64,000 nucleotides of DNA from Sphingomonas oligoaromativorans (GCF_011762195.1 NZ_JAASQK010000005.1:248001-312000); one strand, 5' to 3'. Positions 1 to 10,492 are shown, numbered from the stretch's first letter. Program-made: numbers and translations. The notes: generated by a model from the letters alone, not told the origin.

Positions 1-252
1 ACCATGGCGCTGTCCTTCGCGCTGGCCGGCGCGGGCTACACCGAGGGCACGCTCGACACCAGGGCGGCGGTGACGCTGGAGAAGGATGGCGACGGCTTCA
101 AGGTCTCCAAATCGGCGCTGACGCTCACCGCGCGCGTGCCGGGCATCGATCAGGCGCAGTTCGACCAGATCGCCGCCGGCGCCAAGGCGGGCTGCCCGAT
201 CTCCAAGCTGCTGAACGCCGAGATCACCCTCGACGCCACGCTGGAGGGCTGA
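1..252 (+). CDS. osmC: OsmC-family peroxidase, C-terminal part
   Basis: The window opens inside this gene, so only the last 83 codons are visible and the true start lies upstream. The protein ends with the hallmark OsmC C-terminal block, including VPGID, the second catalytic cysteine in KAGCPISKLL and the terminal AEITLDATLEG. OsmC proteins are cytoplasmic thiol peroxidases that reduce organic hydroperoxides with two cysteines; the first cysteine (in the ACFSMAL-like helix) lies at or before the window edge. The next gene starts 5 bp downstream on the same strand, so the two are probably co-transcribed. The family call is secure. The Ohr subfamily is less likely because the sequence follows OsmC closely through this block. 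Confidence 0.88.
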   Translation, partial: TMALSFALAGAGYTEGTLDTRAAVTLEKDGDGFKVSKSALTLTARVPGIDQAQFDQIAAGAKAGCPISKLLNAEITLDATLEG

Positions 253-257
253 GCCTC

Positions 258-839
258 ATGCGCCTTCCGCTGATCGCGCCGGCCGACCTCACCGAGGAGC
301 AGAAGCCGCTCTACGCCGACATGAAGAAGGGCATCTCGTCCAACTTCAACGCCTTCATCACGGTCGCGCCCGAGGGCACCGCCGAGGAAGGCGCGCTGAT
401 GGGGCCATGGAACCCCTGGCTCCATGAGCCCCGCATCGGCGGCGCGGTGTGGGAGCTGACCAAGGCGATGTCGATGGAGGCGACGCTGCCCGATCCGGTG
501 CGGCAGATCGCCATCCTGGTGACGGGCGCCCATTTCGACGCGGCCTATGAGCTTTACGCCCATATCGCCGTCGCCGAGAAGGACGGCATGTCGGACATGC
601 GCCTCGCCACGCTCGTGTCCGGCTCCCGCCCCACCGATCTCTCGCCGGAGGAAGGCGTCGGCTATGACGTCGCCTTCGCGCTGGTGAACGGCGGCGTGCT
701 GCCCGAGCCGGTCTATCGCCTTGCGGTGAAGACCTTCGGCCAGCACGGCGCCAACGAGCTGATCTATCTGGTCGGCCTCTATTGCCTCGTGTCGATGACG
801 CTCAACGGCTTCAACGTGCCCGTGCCCGAGCGCGACTGA
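258..839 (+). CDS. Carboxymuconolactone decarboxylase (CMD/AhpD-like) family protein
   Basis: A 193-residue protein of the CMD/AhpD-like all-helical fold. The core reads DPVRQIAILVTGAHFDAAYE followed by ELYAHIAVAEKDGMS, which corresponds to the helix carrying the AhpD active site. The CxxC pair used by true AhpD peroxidase partners is absent, so a thiol-based peroxidase activity is unlikely and the substrate is unknown. It sits 5 bp after osmC, which suggests a shared transcript and perhaps a role in peroxide or aromatic metabolism; that link is only contextual. Length is normal for single-domain CMD proteins. Confidence 0.78.
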   Translation: MRLPLIAPADLTEEQKPLYADMKKGISSNFNAFITVAPEGTAEEGALMGPWNPWLHEPRIGGAVWELTKAMSMEATLPDPVRQIAILVTGAHFDAAYELYAHIAVAEKDGMSDMRLATLVSGSRPTDLSPEEGVGYDVAFALVNGGVLPEPVYRLAVKTFGQHGANELIYLVGLYCLVSMTLNGFNVPVPERD

Positions 840-877
840 TTGACTTATCCGGCGGGGGGCCGCCATCCTCGACGGAT

Positions 878-1348
878 ATGGCCACCCCGCCCCTTCCCAT
901 GCCGATGCCGGCCGCCGAGACGATCGCCCACACCATCCAGCTTGCGGTGGCGCCGGTGTTCCTGCTCGCGGGCCTGGGGCAGTTGCTCAATCTGCTGGCG
1001 ACGCGGCTCAGCCGCGTGGTCGACCGCTCGCGCTGGATCGAGGAGCGCTTTTCCGAACTCGACCGATCGCGCGCCGTATGGGAGCTGCGCCTGCTCGATC
1101 GGCGCATGTCGATCATCAGTTGGGCGATCACGCTCTGCACGGTGAGCGCGGTGGCGGTCTGTCTGGTGGTGGGCGGGCTGTTCCTGGCGCGGCTGCTCGG
1201 GATGGGCTTCGGCCGGTCGGTGGCGGCGCTGTTCATCCTGGCGATGATCCTGCTGGTGGCGACGCTCGGCCTGTTCCTGTTCGAGGTCCATTTCGCCAAC
1301 CGCAGCATCCGCGTGCGCAACGATCTGCTGGAACGCGACAAGCTCTGA
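878..1348 (+). CDS. DUF2721 family membrane protein
   Basis: A 156-residue protein that matches the DUF2721 pattern: a first hydrophobic segment (about residues 12-35, ending in LLNLLATRLSRVVDRSRW), a charged cytoplasmic linker with repeated arginines, and two closely spaced transmembrane segments (about residues 76-100 and 108-130). The ATG at 878 is preferred to the upstream in-frame codon at 782, which would add arginine-rich translation overlapping the previous gene. The biochemical role of the family is not known. It is the last gene of the leftmost plus-strand cluster and meets a minus-strand transcription unit tail to tail. Confidence 0.75.
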   Translation: MATPPLPMPMPAAETIAHTIQLAVAPVFLLAGLGQLLNLLATRLSRVVDRSRWIEERFSELDRSRAVWELRLLDRRMSIISWAITLCTVSAVAVCLVVGGLFLARLLGMGFGRSVAALFILAMILLVATLGLFLFEVHFANRSIRVRNDLLERDKL

Positions 1349-1371
1349 AACGAGGCGATTTCCCGCAAACG

Positions 1372-1402
1372 AGAAAGACCGCCGAGGTTGCCCCCGGCGG
1401 TC
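1372..1402 (-). terminator. Rho-independent terminator of a small minus-strand transcript
   Basis: GACCGCCG at 1377-1384 pairs with CGGCGGTC at 1395-1402 to give an 8-bp GC stem with a 10-base loop. Read on the minus strand it is followed by TTTCTCGTTT. A second hairpin lies just upstream on that strand at 1428-1447 (core CGGAAG-A-CTTCCG). Both lie downstream of the 18-codon ORF at 1452-1508. The stem could also end the plus-strand DUF2721 transcript. Confidence 0.55.
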
Positions 1403-1451
1403 CCGCATGGTCAGCGACCGGAGTACCGGCCCGGAAGACTTCCGGCCGCGC

Positions 1452-1508
1452 CTAGCGCGACATCTCCCGAACGGACTGAACCGACCTCTCGGCTGAACCA
1501 TGAGACAT
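1452..1508 (-). CDS. 18-residue small ORF with near-perfect Shine-Dalgarno
   Basis: On the minus strand the ATG at 1508 is preceded by AAAGGAGGTGA, which is complementary to the 3' end of 16S rRNA over about ten bases, with six bases between GGAGG and the ATG. It opens an 18-codon frame (MSHGSAERSV...REMSR) closed by TAG at 1452-1454. Two GC hairpins and a T-rich tail follow within 80 bases, so the whole unit looks like a small mRNA or a leader-type sRNA of about 150 bases. The heptamer GGTTCAG occurs twice in the ORF. I do not recognise the peptide; it could be a real microprotein, or the ORF could serve only to recruit ribosomes. No larger gene follows in the same direction, so ordinary attenuation is not obvious. 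Confidence 0.45.
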   Translation of the reverse strand: MSHGSAERSVQSVREMSR

Positions 1509-1596
1509 CGGTCACCTCCTTTCGCCAGTTAACGGGACAGGACGAAGGATGAATCATCCCGAATCCCGATGCAAGCCCCTTTGCGGCCAGCCTGAA

Positions 1597-1872
1597 TCAA
1601 ATTCTGCCGAACAGCCGGCGAAGCTCGTCCTTGGCCGCTTCCAGCGTCTTCTTCTGCTTCGGTTCGAGCGTGCCGCCCGCGCGATTGATGTAGAAGCTCA
1701 GCATCGACATCGCCGACTGGTACGGCGTGCCGCGCCGCCTTCGGCTATGCTCGGCGGAATGCTTGAGCGAGGCGGCGATCTCGGCCGGATCGTCGCGGGT
1801 GAACACCTCGCGATCGAGATCGAGCGCGTTCGAATGCTTGGTCGCCTGCTGTGACCAGTGCTGCTGCGCCAT
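1597..1872 (-). CDS. DUF3175 family protein
   Basis: A 91-residue protein with the full DUF3175 signature: WSQQATKHSNALDLD at the N-terminus, the EVFTRDDPAEIAASLKHSAE block, the basic SRRRRGTPYQSAMSML segment and a C-terminal FYINRAGGTL...AKDELRRLF helix. The family is common in soil and plant-associated proteobacteria and has no assigned biochemical function. It begins 3 bases after the stop of the 49-residue gene at 1876-2025, so the two almost certainly form one transcript. No frameshift or truncation is visible. Confidence 0.85.
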   Translation of the reverse strand: MAQQHWSQQATKHSNALDLDREVFTRDDPAEIAASLKHSAEHSRRRRGTPYQSAMSMLSFYINRAGGTLEPKQKKTLEAAKDELRRLFGRI

Positions 1873-1875
1873 GGC

Positions 1876-2025
1876 TCAGTGCCGCTTGAAATACTGGATT
1901 TCGCGCTCGTGCTTCTCGGCCGCGCCCCTGGTGTCGAACGTGCCGAGATGGCGGCGCTTGCCCGTCTCTGGATCCTTGTGCCGCGCGTATATGCGATACT
2001 GGCCGCTCTTGAGCTTGCGGATCAT
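1876..2025 (-). CDS. Small basic protein, AP2/integrase-type N-domain-like
   Basis: A 49-codon gene with ATG at 2025 and TGA at 1876-1878. The product starts MIRKLKSGQYRIYARHKD, continues PETGKRRHLGTFDTRGAAE and ends EREIQYFKRH. The pattern of short beta strands, a K/R-rich turn and one helix resembles the small AP2-like arm-binding domain at the start of tyrosine recombinases, but nothing of the catalytic part follows. It is highly basic and might bind nucleic acid; that is inference. It sits directly upstream of the DUF3175 gene, with 3 bases between them. Confidence 0.7.
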   Translation of the reverse strand: MIRKLKSGQYRIYARHKDPETGKRRHLGTFDTRGAAEKHEREIQYFKRH

Positions 2026-2071
2026 CGTCCCTCTCCTCGGGGGTCCAACGAAGGAGAGGCACGGAGGGTTG

Positions 2072-2626
2072 CTAGAAACGGCAATCCTCGATCACGCGCG
2101 CCACTTCCGGCCAGGCGGGAAGCACGAGGCGCGGCTGGCCGGGCACGTCGACGAGGAAGCGCCCGCGGCTGAAGGCGAGCTGATCCATGCGCGGATCGCG
2201 CGCCGTCGCCTGCGCGACGATCGCCGACGGCTGACCTCCCCCACTGCCGGCGGTGAGCGAGAAGGGCGCGAAGGATGTGGTGAACCGCATCGCCGCCGTG
2301 GGCGTGGCCAGGCTGCCGGCGCGCGAGAAGAGGATGGCGCGCGTCGCGAAATCGCAGCGCAGCGCGAACACGATCGGCTGCCCCGGCACGCCGAACTGCG
2401 CGATCGAGCTTTGCCCCGCCACCCCATGCCAGAACCAGCGCCCCGGCGTCAGCGGCACATCGCGCCAGTCCTGCTGGACGGGGGCCGGAGGCAGCGCGAC
2501 CGGAGGCGGCGGAGGTGCGGGCCGGGGCGCGGGAGCCGGCGGCGTGGAGGTGCAGGCCGCCAGCGTCGCCATGGTGAGAAGAACCGCCCCCTGCCGGGAA
2601 ACGCGCCCGATACGCCGCATCATCAT
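2072..2626 (-). CDS. Putative outer-membrane lipoprotein
   Basis: About 184 residues starting at one of three consecutive ATGs (2620, 2623, 2626). A short basic N-terminus and a hydrophobic core end in the lipobox LAAC, so the mature protein should be lipidated on that cysteine. A 25-residue linker of mostly proline and alanine follows, then a globular domain with PGRWFWHG and a C-terminal PEVARVIEDCRF. A cysteine in the middle (ALRCDF) and the one at the end could form a disulfide. No enzymatic motif is recognised. The longer in-frame start near 2701 would overlap the uvrB stop and would hide the signal peptide. Confidence 0.7.
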   Translation of the reverse strand: MMMRRIGRVSRQGAVLLTMATLAACTSTPPAPAPRPAPPPPPVALPPAPVQQDWRDVPLTPGRWFWHGVAGQSSIAQFGVPGQPIVFALRCDFATRAILFSRAGSLATPTAAMRFTTSFAPFSLTAGSGGGQPSAIVAQATARDPRMDQLAFSRGRFLVDVPGQPRLVLPAWPEVARVIEDCRF

Positions 2627-2697
2627 GCCCGATCCATGGCGGCCTATTGCGACGGGGGCAAGGCTTGGTCGGCGAAGATCGGACAGGATGCCGCCGA

Positions 2698-4899
<2,202 letters not shown>

Positions 4900-4943
4900 G
4901 GGGCGAATATGGGGACGAAAGGCGAACGCCGCAACGGCGGGAT

Positions 4944-4972
4944 GGCCCCGCCCGCATCACGCAGGCGGGGCC
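4944..4972 (-). terminator. GC-rich hairpin downstream of the beta-barrel gene
   Basis: GGCCCCGCC at 4944-4952 pairs perfectly with GGCGGGGCC at 4964-4972 across an 11-base loop. It lies 7 bases beyond the stop of the minus-strand gene at 4979, the position of a terminator. There is no T-run, so termination may be partial or Rho-assisted. Confidence 0.5.
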
Positions 4973-4978
4973 GATCGA

Positions 4979-5647
4979 TCAGAAGCGGATGCCGGCGCCC
5001 GCCAGCACCTGATTGCGGTCGAACCGCACGCGGGTGTCGGGGAGGCCGATCTCGTCCGCCCGGAAGCTGTTGAAGCGGGTATAATCATATTCCGCCTTCA
5101 CATAGGCATGGCGGTTGACCGCATATTCCACGCCCGCGCCCGCGCGCCAGCCGTCGCGATTGGCATGGCCAGAGACATAGTCCACGCCGTCCGAGAAGGT
5201 GCCGCGAAGCTGCCCGTTCACATAAGCGCCCTTGGCATAGACAAGCGCCTTGTCGCCCATCTTCGCGCCGAGCCGTGCGCCGCCCTCGATCTCGCGGCCA
5301 GCCTTGAGACAGCCGTTCAGCTCGCCCGCCGGCGCGCCATAGCTGCAATCCTTGGCGGTCGAGATCGCGTAGCTGCCGAAGGCGCCGACGACGAAGCGAT
5401 CGCCCACCGGCATGTCATAGCCGAGCAGCGCGCCGGCCGTCGCGCCATTGCGGTGCGAGCGGTCGGTGACGCGGGTGCTGCCGTCGTCGAAGCGGGTGCG
5501 CGTGCCGACGCGATCCCAGCCGCCGAAAATCTCGGCGCGGGGGCCGGCGAAGCTCGGGCCGTCGGCCGGGGCAGCCGTCTGCTGGGCCAGAGCGGGAGAC
5601 GCAACCGCCGTGAGAAACGCGGCCGACGCGAACAGGATCGTCTTCAT
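4979..5647 (-). CDS. Outer membrane beta-barrel protein
   Basis: A 222-residue exported protein. The ATG at 5647 follows an AGGT ribosome site and gives MKTILFASAAFLTAVASPAL with cleavage after ALA (residue ~21). The mature part alternates polar and aromatic residues in strands and ends in ...GAGIRF, with the terminal phenylalanine recognised by the BAM machinery. The size fits an eight-stranded OmpA/OmpW-like or porin-like barrel. Two cysteines (DCSYG, NGCLK) sit close together and may form a disulfide in an extracellular loop. An in-frame ATG 12 bases upstream is possible but has a poorer ribosome site. The specific function is unknown. Confidence 0.82.
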   Translation of the reverse strand: MKTILFASAAFLTAVASPALAQQTAAPADGPSFAGPRAEIFGGWDRVGTRTRFDDGSTRVTDRSHRNGATAGALLGYDMPVGDRFVVGAFGSYAISTAKDCSYGAPAGELNGCLKAGREIEGGARLGAKMGDKALVYAKGAYVNGQLRGTFSDGVDYVSGHANRDGWRAGAGVEYAVNRHAYVKAEYDYTRFNSFRADEIGLPDTRVRFDRNQVLAGAGIRF

Positions 5648-5763
5648 ACTAGACCTCATCAAGCTACCGTCATGGCGTCACCTTTGCGGGTGGCACCTGT
5701 GGGATCAGTCGATCAGAGGCCTTGATCGTTCCCCGGAATATCCCGTTTTCCCTGAGCCTTAAC

Positions 5764-5791
5764 GAAACTGTGACCCTCGGGGCACGGTTTC
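5764..5791. repeat. Inverted repeat in the promoter region of the beta-barrel gene
   Basis: GAAACTGTG at 5764-5772 and CACGGTTTC at 5783-5791 match as an inverted repeat at 8 of 9 positions. The repeat lies about 120 bases upstream of the minus-strand barrel gene, in the 256-base gap before the fumarase stop. It could be an operator or a small hairpin; nothing identifies the binding protein. Confidence 0.35.
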
Positions 5792-5862
5792 TGTCACCCC
5801 CATGAACGAAATGGGGCAGGGCTGCGGCGGTGGCACGGCAATGCAAGGGCGCCCCTCATGAC

Positions 5863-5896
5863 GAAGGGGAGCCCCGCGCCGGCGGACCTCCCCTTC
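5863..5896 (-). terminator. Terminator hairpin after fumarase
   Basis: GAAGGGGAG at 5863-5871 pairs perfectly with CTCCCCTTC at 5888-5896 over a 16-base GC-rich loop. It lies 23 bases past the fumarase stop codon. No T-run follows on the minus strand. Confidence 0.5.
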
Positions 5897-5918
5897 CCTG
5901 TCATCCCGCCGCCGCTGG

Positions 5919-7439
5919 TCAGGCGTTTTCGAGCAGCTTTTCCTTGGCGATCTTCTCGCGCCACACCAGCGGGCCGGTGGCGTGGACGCTCTCGCCGGTG
6001 GAGTCGACCGCGACGGTGACGGGCATGTCAGCCACGTCGAACTCGTAGATCGCCTCCATGCCGAGATCCTCGAAGCCGACGACCTTCGAAGCCTTGATCG
6101 CGCGCGACACGAGATAGGCCGCCCCGCCGACCGCCATCAGATAAGCCGATTTGGCCTTCTTGATCGCCTCGATCGCGACCGGCCCGCGCTCGGCCTTGCC
6201 GACCATCGCGAGCAGGCCCTGATCGAGCATCATGCCAGTGAATTTGTCCATGCGCGTCGCCGTGGTGGGGCCGGCCGGGCCGACCACCTCGTCGCGCACC
6301 GGATCGACCGGGCCGACATAATAAATCACGCGGCCCTTGAACTCGACGGGCAGTTCCTCGCCGCGCGAGAGCATGTCCTGGATGCGCTTGTGCGCGGCAT
6401 CTCGGCCGGTGAGCATCTTGCCGTTGAGCAGCAGGCGGTCGCCCGGCTTCCAGCTCTGCACCACGTCCGGCGTCAGCGTGTCGAGATCGACGCGGATCGC
6501 CTCCTTCGAGGGCTTCCACTCGACGGCGGGCCACTCGTCGAGGTTCGGCGTTTCGAGGAAGGCCGGGCCGGAGCCGTCGAGATGGAAATGTGCGTGGCGG
6601 GTGGCGGCGCAGTTCGGGATCATCGCGATCGGCTTGGAGGCGGCGTGCGTCGGCCAGGTCTCGATCTTGACGTCGAGCACGGTGGCAAGGCCGCCCAGAC
6701 CCTGTGCGCCGATGCCGAGCGCGTTGACCTTGTCATGCAGCTCGATGCGCAACGCCTCGACATCGTTCTGCGGCCCACGCTGCTTCAGCTCGGCCATGTC
6801 GATATCGCCCATCAGCGATTCCTTGGCGAGCTTCATCGCCTGCTCGGCGGTGCCGCCGATGCCGATGCCGAGCATCCCCGGCGGGCACCAGCCGGCACCC
6901 ATCTTGGGAAGCTGCTCCAGCACCCAGTCGACCACCGAGTCCGACGGGTTGAGCATCGCGAACTTGGACTTGTTCTCGGAGCCGCCGCCCTTGGCCGCGA
7001 CCGTCACGTCGACATGGTTGCCGGGCACCATCTCGACATGCATCACCGAGGGGGTGTTGTCCTTCGTGTTCTTGCGGCCGAACGCCGGGTCCGCGACGAT
7101 CGAGGCGCGCAGGCGGTTCTCCGGGTGGAGATAGGCGCGGCGCACGCCCTCGTCGACGACCTCCTGAAGCGACTTCTCGCTATCGAGCACGCAGCCCTGT
7201 CCCCACTTCACGAACACCGTGACGATGCCGGTGTCCTGGCAGATCGGGCGATGCCCCTCCGCGCACATGCGGCTGTTGGTGAGGATCTGCGCGATGGCGT
7301 CCTTGGCGGCGGGCGACTGCTCGGCCTCATAAGCCTTACCCAGCGCGCGGATATAGTCCATCGGGTGATAGTAGGAGATGAACTGGAGCGCGTCGGCGAC
7401 GCTCTCGATCAGGTCGGCTTCGCGGATGATGGTGGTCAC
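5919..7439 (-). CDS. fumA: Class I fumarate hydratase (4Fe-4S)
   Basis: A 506-residue class I fumarase that interconverts fumarate and malate in the TCA cycle. It is the oxygen-sensitive iron-sulfur type, with the alpha and beta domains fused in one chain as in E. coli FumA. Candidate cluster cysteines lie in RPICQDTG, in WCPPGMLG and in PNCAATRHAHF. The C-terminal domain has YYVGPVDPVRDEVVGPAGPT and the usual KKAKSAYLMAVGGAAYLV segment. The start is taken at GTG 7439 (VTTIIREADLIES), where family similarity begins; the longer frame upstream overlaps the next gene in arginine-rich translation. The MFS gene stops 38 bases upstream on the same strand. Confidence 0.93.
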   Translation of the reverse strand: MTTIIREADLIESVADALQFISYYHPMDYIRALGKAYEAEQSPAAKDAIAQILTNSRMCAEGHRPICQDTGIVTVFVKWGQGCVLDSEKSLQEVVDEGVRRAYLHPENRLRASIVADPAFGRKNTKDNTPSVMHVEMVPGNHVDVTVAAKGGGSENKSKFAMLNPSDSVVDWVLEQLPKMGAGWCPPGMLGIGIGGTAEQAMKLAKESLMGDIDMAELKQRGPQNDVEALRIELHDKVNALGIGAQGLGGLATVLDVKIETWPTHAASKPIAMIPNCAATRHAHFHLDGSGPAFLETPNLDEWPAVEWKPSKEAIRVDLDTLTPDVVQSWKPGDRLLLNGKMLTGRDAAHKRIQDMLSRGEELPVEFKGRVIYYVGPVDPVRDEVVGPAGPTTATRMDKFTGMMLDQGLLAMVGKAERGPVAIEAIKKAKSAYLMAVGGAAYLVSRAIKASKVVGFEDLGMEAIYEFDVADMPVTVAVDSTGESVHATGPLVWREKIAKEKLLENA

Positions 7440-7477
7440 GGCTGCATTCCCGTTCCGATGGACATTTGCGACGCGCC

Positions 7478-8698
7478 TTAGTCCCGTTGGGCGCGCCGTT
7501 CCAGCCATTCGGTGGCGAACAGCAACAGGACGATCCCGCCCAGCACCGCCCCGGCGCCCATCGCGCCCCACCAGCCCGCCGCATGATAGGCGAGCGTCGC
7601 GATCGCCGAACCGCAGGCGCCCAGCACGAACAGGATCGTCATGTAGACCGCGTTGACCCGCCCCCGGTCCTCGCCCGGCAGCGAGAAGATCACGCGCTGG
7701 CCGAGCACCTGATTGACCTGCGTGGCGCCGTCCAGCGTCAGCGCGAAGACCACCAGCAGCGCCAGCGAATGCAGCGCCCCCGCCCAGCCCGCGAGCAGGC
7801 AGGAGGCCGCGATGGTGGCCAGCGCGCCGGCCGTGCCGAGGCGGATATAGCCCCGGTCCCCCAGCCGCCCCGCGATCGGTGCCGTCAGCGCGCCCGCCGC
7901 CCCCGCCAGCGCGAACAGCGCGATGCCGGTCTGGCCGAAGCCGAATGCGTCGGCGAGCAGCAGCGGCACCGATGTCCAGAACAGGTTGAAGATGGCGAAG
8001 ACGAAGCCCTGATAGACGGCACGGCGCTGCAAAGGCCGTTCACGCTTCAGGATGTGCCACATCGAGAGCAGGATCTCGCCATAGCCATGGCCGCTGCGGG
8101 GCCGCCGCTCGGGCAGCTCGCGGGCGAGCCACAGGCCCAGCACCAGCATCGCCACCGCCGAAACGCCGAACACCGCGCGCCAGCCCGCCACCTCGGCGAT
8201 CAGACTCGCCACCGGCCGCGCCAGCATGATGCCCGCGAGCAGGCCAGACATGACGTTGCCGATCGTCCGTCCGCGCGTCTCTTCCCGCGCCAGCGAGGCG
8301 GCGAAGGGGATGACCACCTGCACGCCCGCCGAGCAGAACCCCACCGCCACCGATGCCGCGAGGAACGCCTCCGCCGAGGGCGCCGCCGCCAGTGCCGCCA
8401 GCGCCACCGCGACGATGCCGATGGTCGCGAGGATGAGCTTACGGTTCTCCACCCGGTCGGCGAGCGGCACGACGAACAGCAGACCGCCCGCATAGCCGAG
8501 CTGGGTGAGCGTCACGATCAGCCCCGCTATGCCGGGGCGCAGATGCAGCTCCGGCGCGATCAGGGCGATGAGCGGCTGGGCATAATAGAGGTTCGCGACG
8601 ATCACGCCGCACGCCACCGCACAGGCGAAGGTCACCGCCGGCGTGATGCCGGGGGAGACGGCCGGGCGTTGGGCAGGGGCATGGGACGTATCGTGCAT
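7478..8698 (-). CDS. MFS transporter
   Basis: A 406-residue major facilitator with about 12 hydrophobic segments. The loop between helices 2 and 3 reads VPLADRVENRKLI, a variant of the MFS motif A (GxLaDrxGrrkxl). The protein resembles the drug/sugar efflux branch (YnfM or arabinose-efflux-like), but the substrate cannot be read from sequence. The ATG at 8698 gives MHDTSHAP and 45 residues before the first helix. It is divergent from the alpha-L-fucosidase gene across a 147-base gap; a role in export or uptake for that cluster is possible but unsupported. Confidence 0.85.
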   Translation of the reverse strand: MHDTSHAPAQRPAVSPGITPAVTFACAVACGVIVANLYYAQPLIALIAPELHLRPGIAGLIVTLTQLGYAGGLLFVVPLADRVENRKLILATIGIVAVALAALAAAPSAEAFLAASVAVGFCSAGVQVVIPFAASLAREETRGRTIGNVMSGLLAGIMLARPVASLIAEVAGWRAVFGVSAVAMLVLGLWLARELPERRPRSGHGYGEILLSMWHILKRERPLQRRAVYQGFVFAIFNLFWTSVPLLLADAFGFGQTGIALFALAGAAGALTAPIAGRLGDRGYIRLGTAGALATIAASCLLAGWAGALHSLALLVVFALTLDGATQVNQVLGQRVIFSLPGEDRGRVNAVYMTILFVLGACGSAIATLAYHAAGWWGAMGAGAVLGGIVLLLFATEWLERRAQRD

Positions 8699-8845
8699 CG
8701 CGTCTCTCGCTTGGGGGCCTATGCTGCACCGCGGCGCGCCGGCCGCATTTAGGGGCTCGGATGCCGACATGCGAGTCCCGCGATGGCTTTTCGCGGGCCG
8801 GACTGATAGCGCATTCTCGAATTATCAGATGAATGGGATTCGAGG

Positions 8846-10486
8846 ATGCTGTCACGCCGCCATCTGCTCCAGACCGGAGGCACCGCCGTCCTGCTCGGCG
8901 CGACGCGGGCGATGGCGGGTCCGGGGGCCAGTTCGGGGGCAGGTCCGGTCCAGCCCAACTGGAACTCGCTGGTCGCTTCCTACAAGACGCCGGAATGGTT
9001 CCGGGATGCCAAGTTCGGCATCTGGGCGCACTGGAGCGCGCAGTGCGTGCCCGAGTTCGGCGACTGGTACGGCCGCCAGATGTATATCCAGGGCAATCCC
9101 TATTACGAGCATCACGTCAAGACCTACGGCCACCCCACCCGCTTCGGCTTCATGGAGATCGAGAATCTCTGGAAGGCCGAACATTGGGAGCCCGAGACGC
9201 TGATCGGCCTCTACAAGAAGGCCGGCGCCCGCTATTTCGTGGCGCTCGCCAACCATCACGACAATCTCGACACCTTCGACAGCGCGCACCAGCCGTGGAA
9301 CACGCTGCGCGTCGGCCCCAAGCGCGACATCATCGGCACCTGGGAGAAGATCGCGCGCGCCGAGGGGCTGAAGTTCGGCGTCTCCAACCACAGCGCGCAT
9401 AGCTGGCACTGGTGGCAGACGGCCTATGGCTATGACGCGGAAGGCCCGCTCAGGGGCAGGCGCTACGACGCCTATACGCTCCGCAAGGAAGACGGCGCGG
9501 GCAAGTGGTGGGAGGGCCTCGACCCGCAGGAACTCTACAACGGCCCTTATTTCGCGCCGCCGGACGGCATCCGCTCGATCCAGTCGATGAACGCGTGGCA
9601 CGACGCGCATGACGGGCAGTGGATCGATTACGCCCCGCCGGGTGCGCGCGGGCGGGCCTATGTCGCCAAGTGGCTGGCGCGGCAGAAGGATCTGGTCGCC
9701 AAATATCGGCCGGACCTCGTCTATTTCGACGATTATCGCCTGCCCTTCGGCGATGTCGGGCTGGAGGCGGCAGCCGACTATTACAACCAGGCGATCGGCT
9801 GGCACGGCACGCCCGACGTGGTGCTCAACGCCAAGCAGCTCTCGCCTTACCAGCGCTACGGCATCGTCGAGGATATCGAGCGCGGCTTCGCGAAGGACAT
9901 CCACCCGCTGCCGTGGCAGACCTGCACCTGCATCGGCAACTGGCACTATGACCGCGCGCTGTTCGAGCGCCATGGCTACACGCCCGCCAAGGCGGTGGTG
10001 CAGCGCCTGTGCGACATCGTGGCCAAGAACGGTAACCTGCTGCTCTCGATCCCGATGAAGGGAGACGGCACGATCGACAGCGACGAGGAGCAGATCCTCG
10101 CCGATCTCGCCCGCTGGTTCGCGGTGAACGGCGCTGGCATCTATGGCACGCGGCCGTGGCGCGTGTTCGGCGAAGGCCCCAACGTCCCTCCGCAGGGGAT
10201 GCAGAGCGAGGAGGCGATGAAGCCCTATACCGCCGAGGATATCCGCATCACGGCGGGCGGCGGCGGGCTCAACCTCTTCCTGCTCGACTGGCCGGCCGGC
10301 GAGGCGAAGATCGCTTGCCTCGGCAAGCGCGCGGCGGGCGGCGGCGTCATCGAGAAGCTGACGCTCAACGGCGGCGGCGCAGTGGACTTCCGGCAGGATG
10401 ACGACGCGTTGCGCTTCACCCTCCCCGCGCCAACCGCCGGAGCCTTCGTGCCGGGCCTGCGGATCAAGGGGCGCGGCCTCGCCTGA
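8846..10486 (+). CDS. GH29 alpha-L-fucosidase, exported
   Basis: A 546-residue glycoside hydrolase of family GH29, which removes alpha-linked L-fucose by a retaining mechanism. The N-terminus has a Tat-type signal (SRRHLLQTGGTAVLLGATRA) with probable cleavage after AMA. The barrel carries the family blocks KFGIWAHWS, ARYFVALANHHDN and FGVSNHSAHSW. The nucleophile aspartate should lie in DLVYFDDYRLP at about residues 290-297. The GNLLLSIPMKGDGTI block before the C-terminal beta domain is typical of the family. It is divergent from the MFS gene and lies close to GH31, GH35 and LacI genes. Removal of the terminal fucose of xyloglucan side chains is the likely role, by context. Confidence 0.9.
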   Translation: MLSRRHLLQTGGTAVLLGATRAMAGPGASSGAGPVQPNWNSLVASYKTPEWFRDAKFGIWAHWSAQCVPEFGDWYGRQMYIQGNPYYEHHVKTYGHPTRFGFMEIENLWKAEHWEPETLIGLYKKAGARYFVALANHHDNLDTFDSAHQPWNTLRVGPKRDIIGTWEKIARAEGLKFGVSNHSAHSWHWWQTAYGYDAEGPLRGRRYDAYTLRKEDGAGKWWEGLDPQELYNGPYFAPPDGIRSIQSMNAWHDAHDGQWIDYAPPGARGRAYVAKWLARQKDLVAKYRPDLVYFDDYRLPFGDVGLEAAADYYNQAIGWHGTPDVVLNAKQLSPYQRYGIVEDIERGFAKDIHPLPWQTCTCIGNWHYDRALFERHGYTPAKAVVQRLCDIVAKNGNLLLSIPMKGDGTIDSDEEQILADLARWFAVNGAGIYGTRPWRVFGEGPNVPPQGMQSEEAMKPYTAEDIRITAGGGGLNLFLLDWPAGEAKIACLGKRAAGGGVIEKLTLNGGGAVDFRQDDDALRFTLPAPTAGAFVPGLRIKGRGLA

Positions 10487-10492
10487 GGAGGA

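Noticed and set aside
1513-1522. CACCTCCTTT, identical to the 3' end of 16S rRNA on the plus strand
   Set aside because: No rRNA surrounds it. On the minus strand it is the Shine-Dalgarno of the 18-codon ORF.
8808-8821. LacI-type operator before the fucosidase
   Set aside because: Only about four of seven half-site positions are symmetric; too weak to list as a feature.
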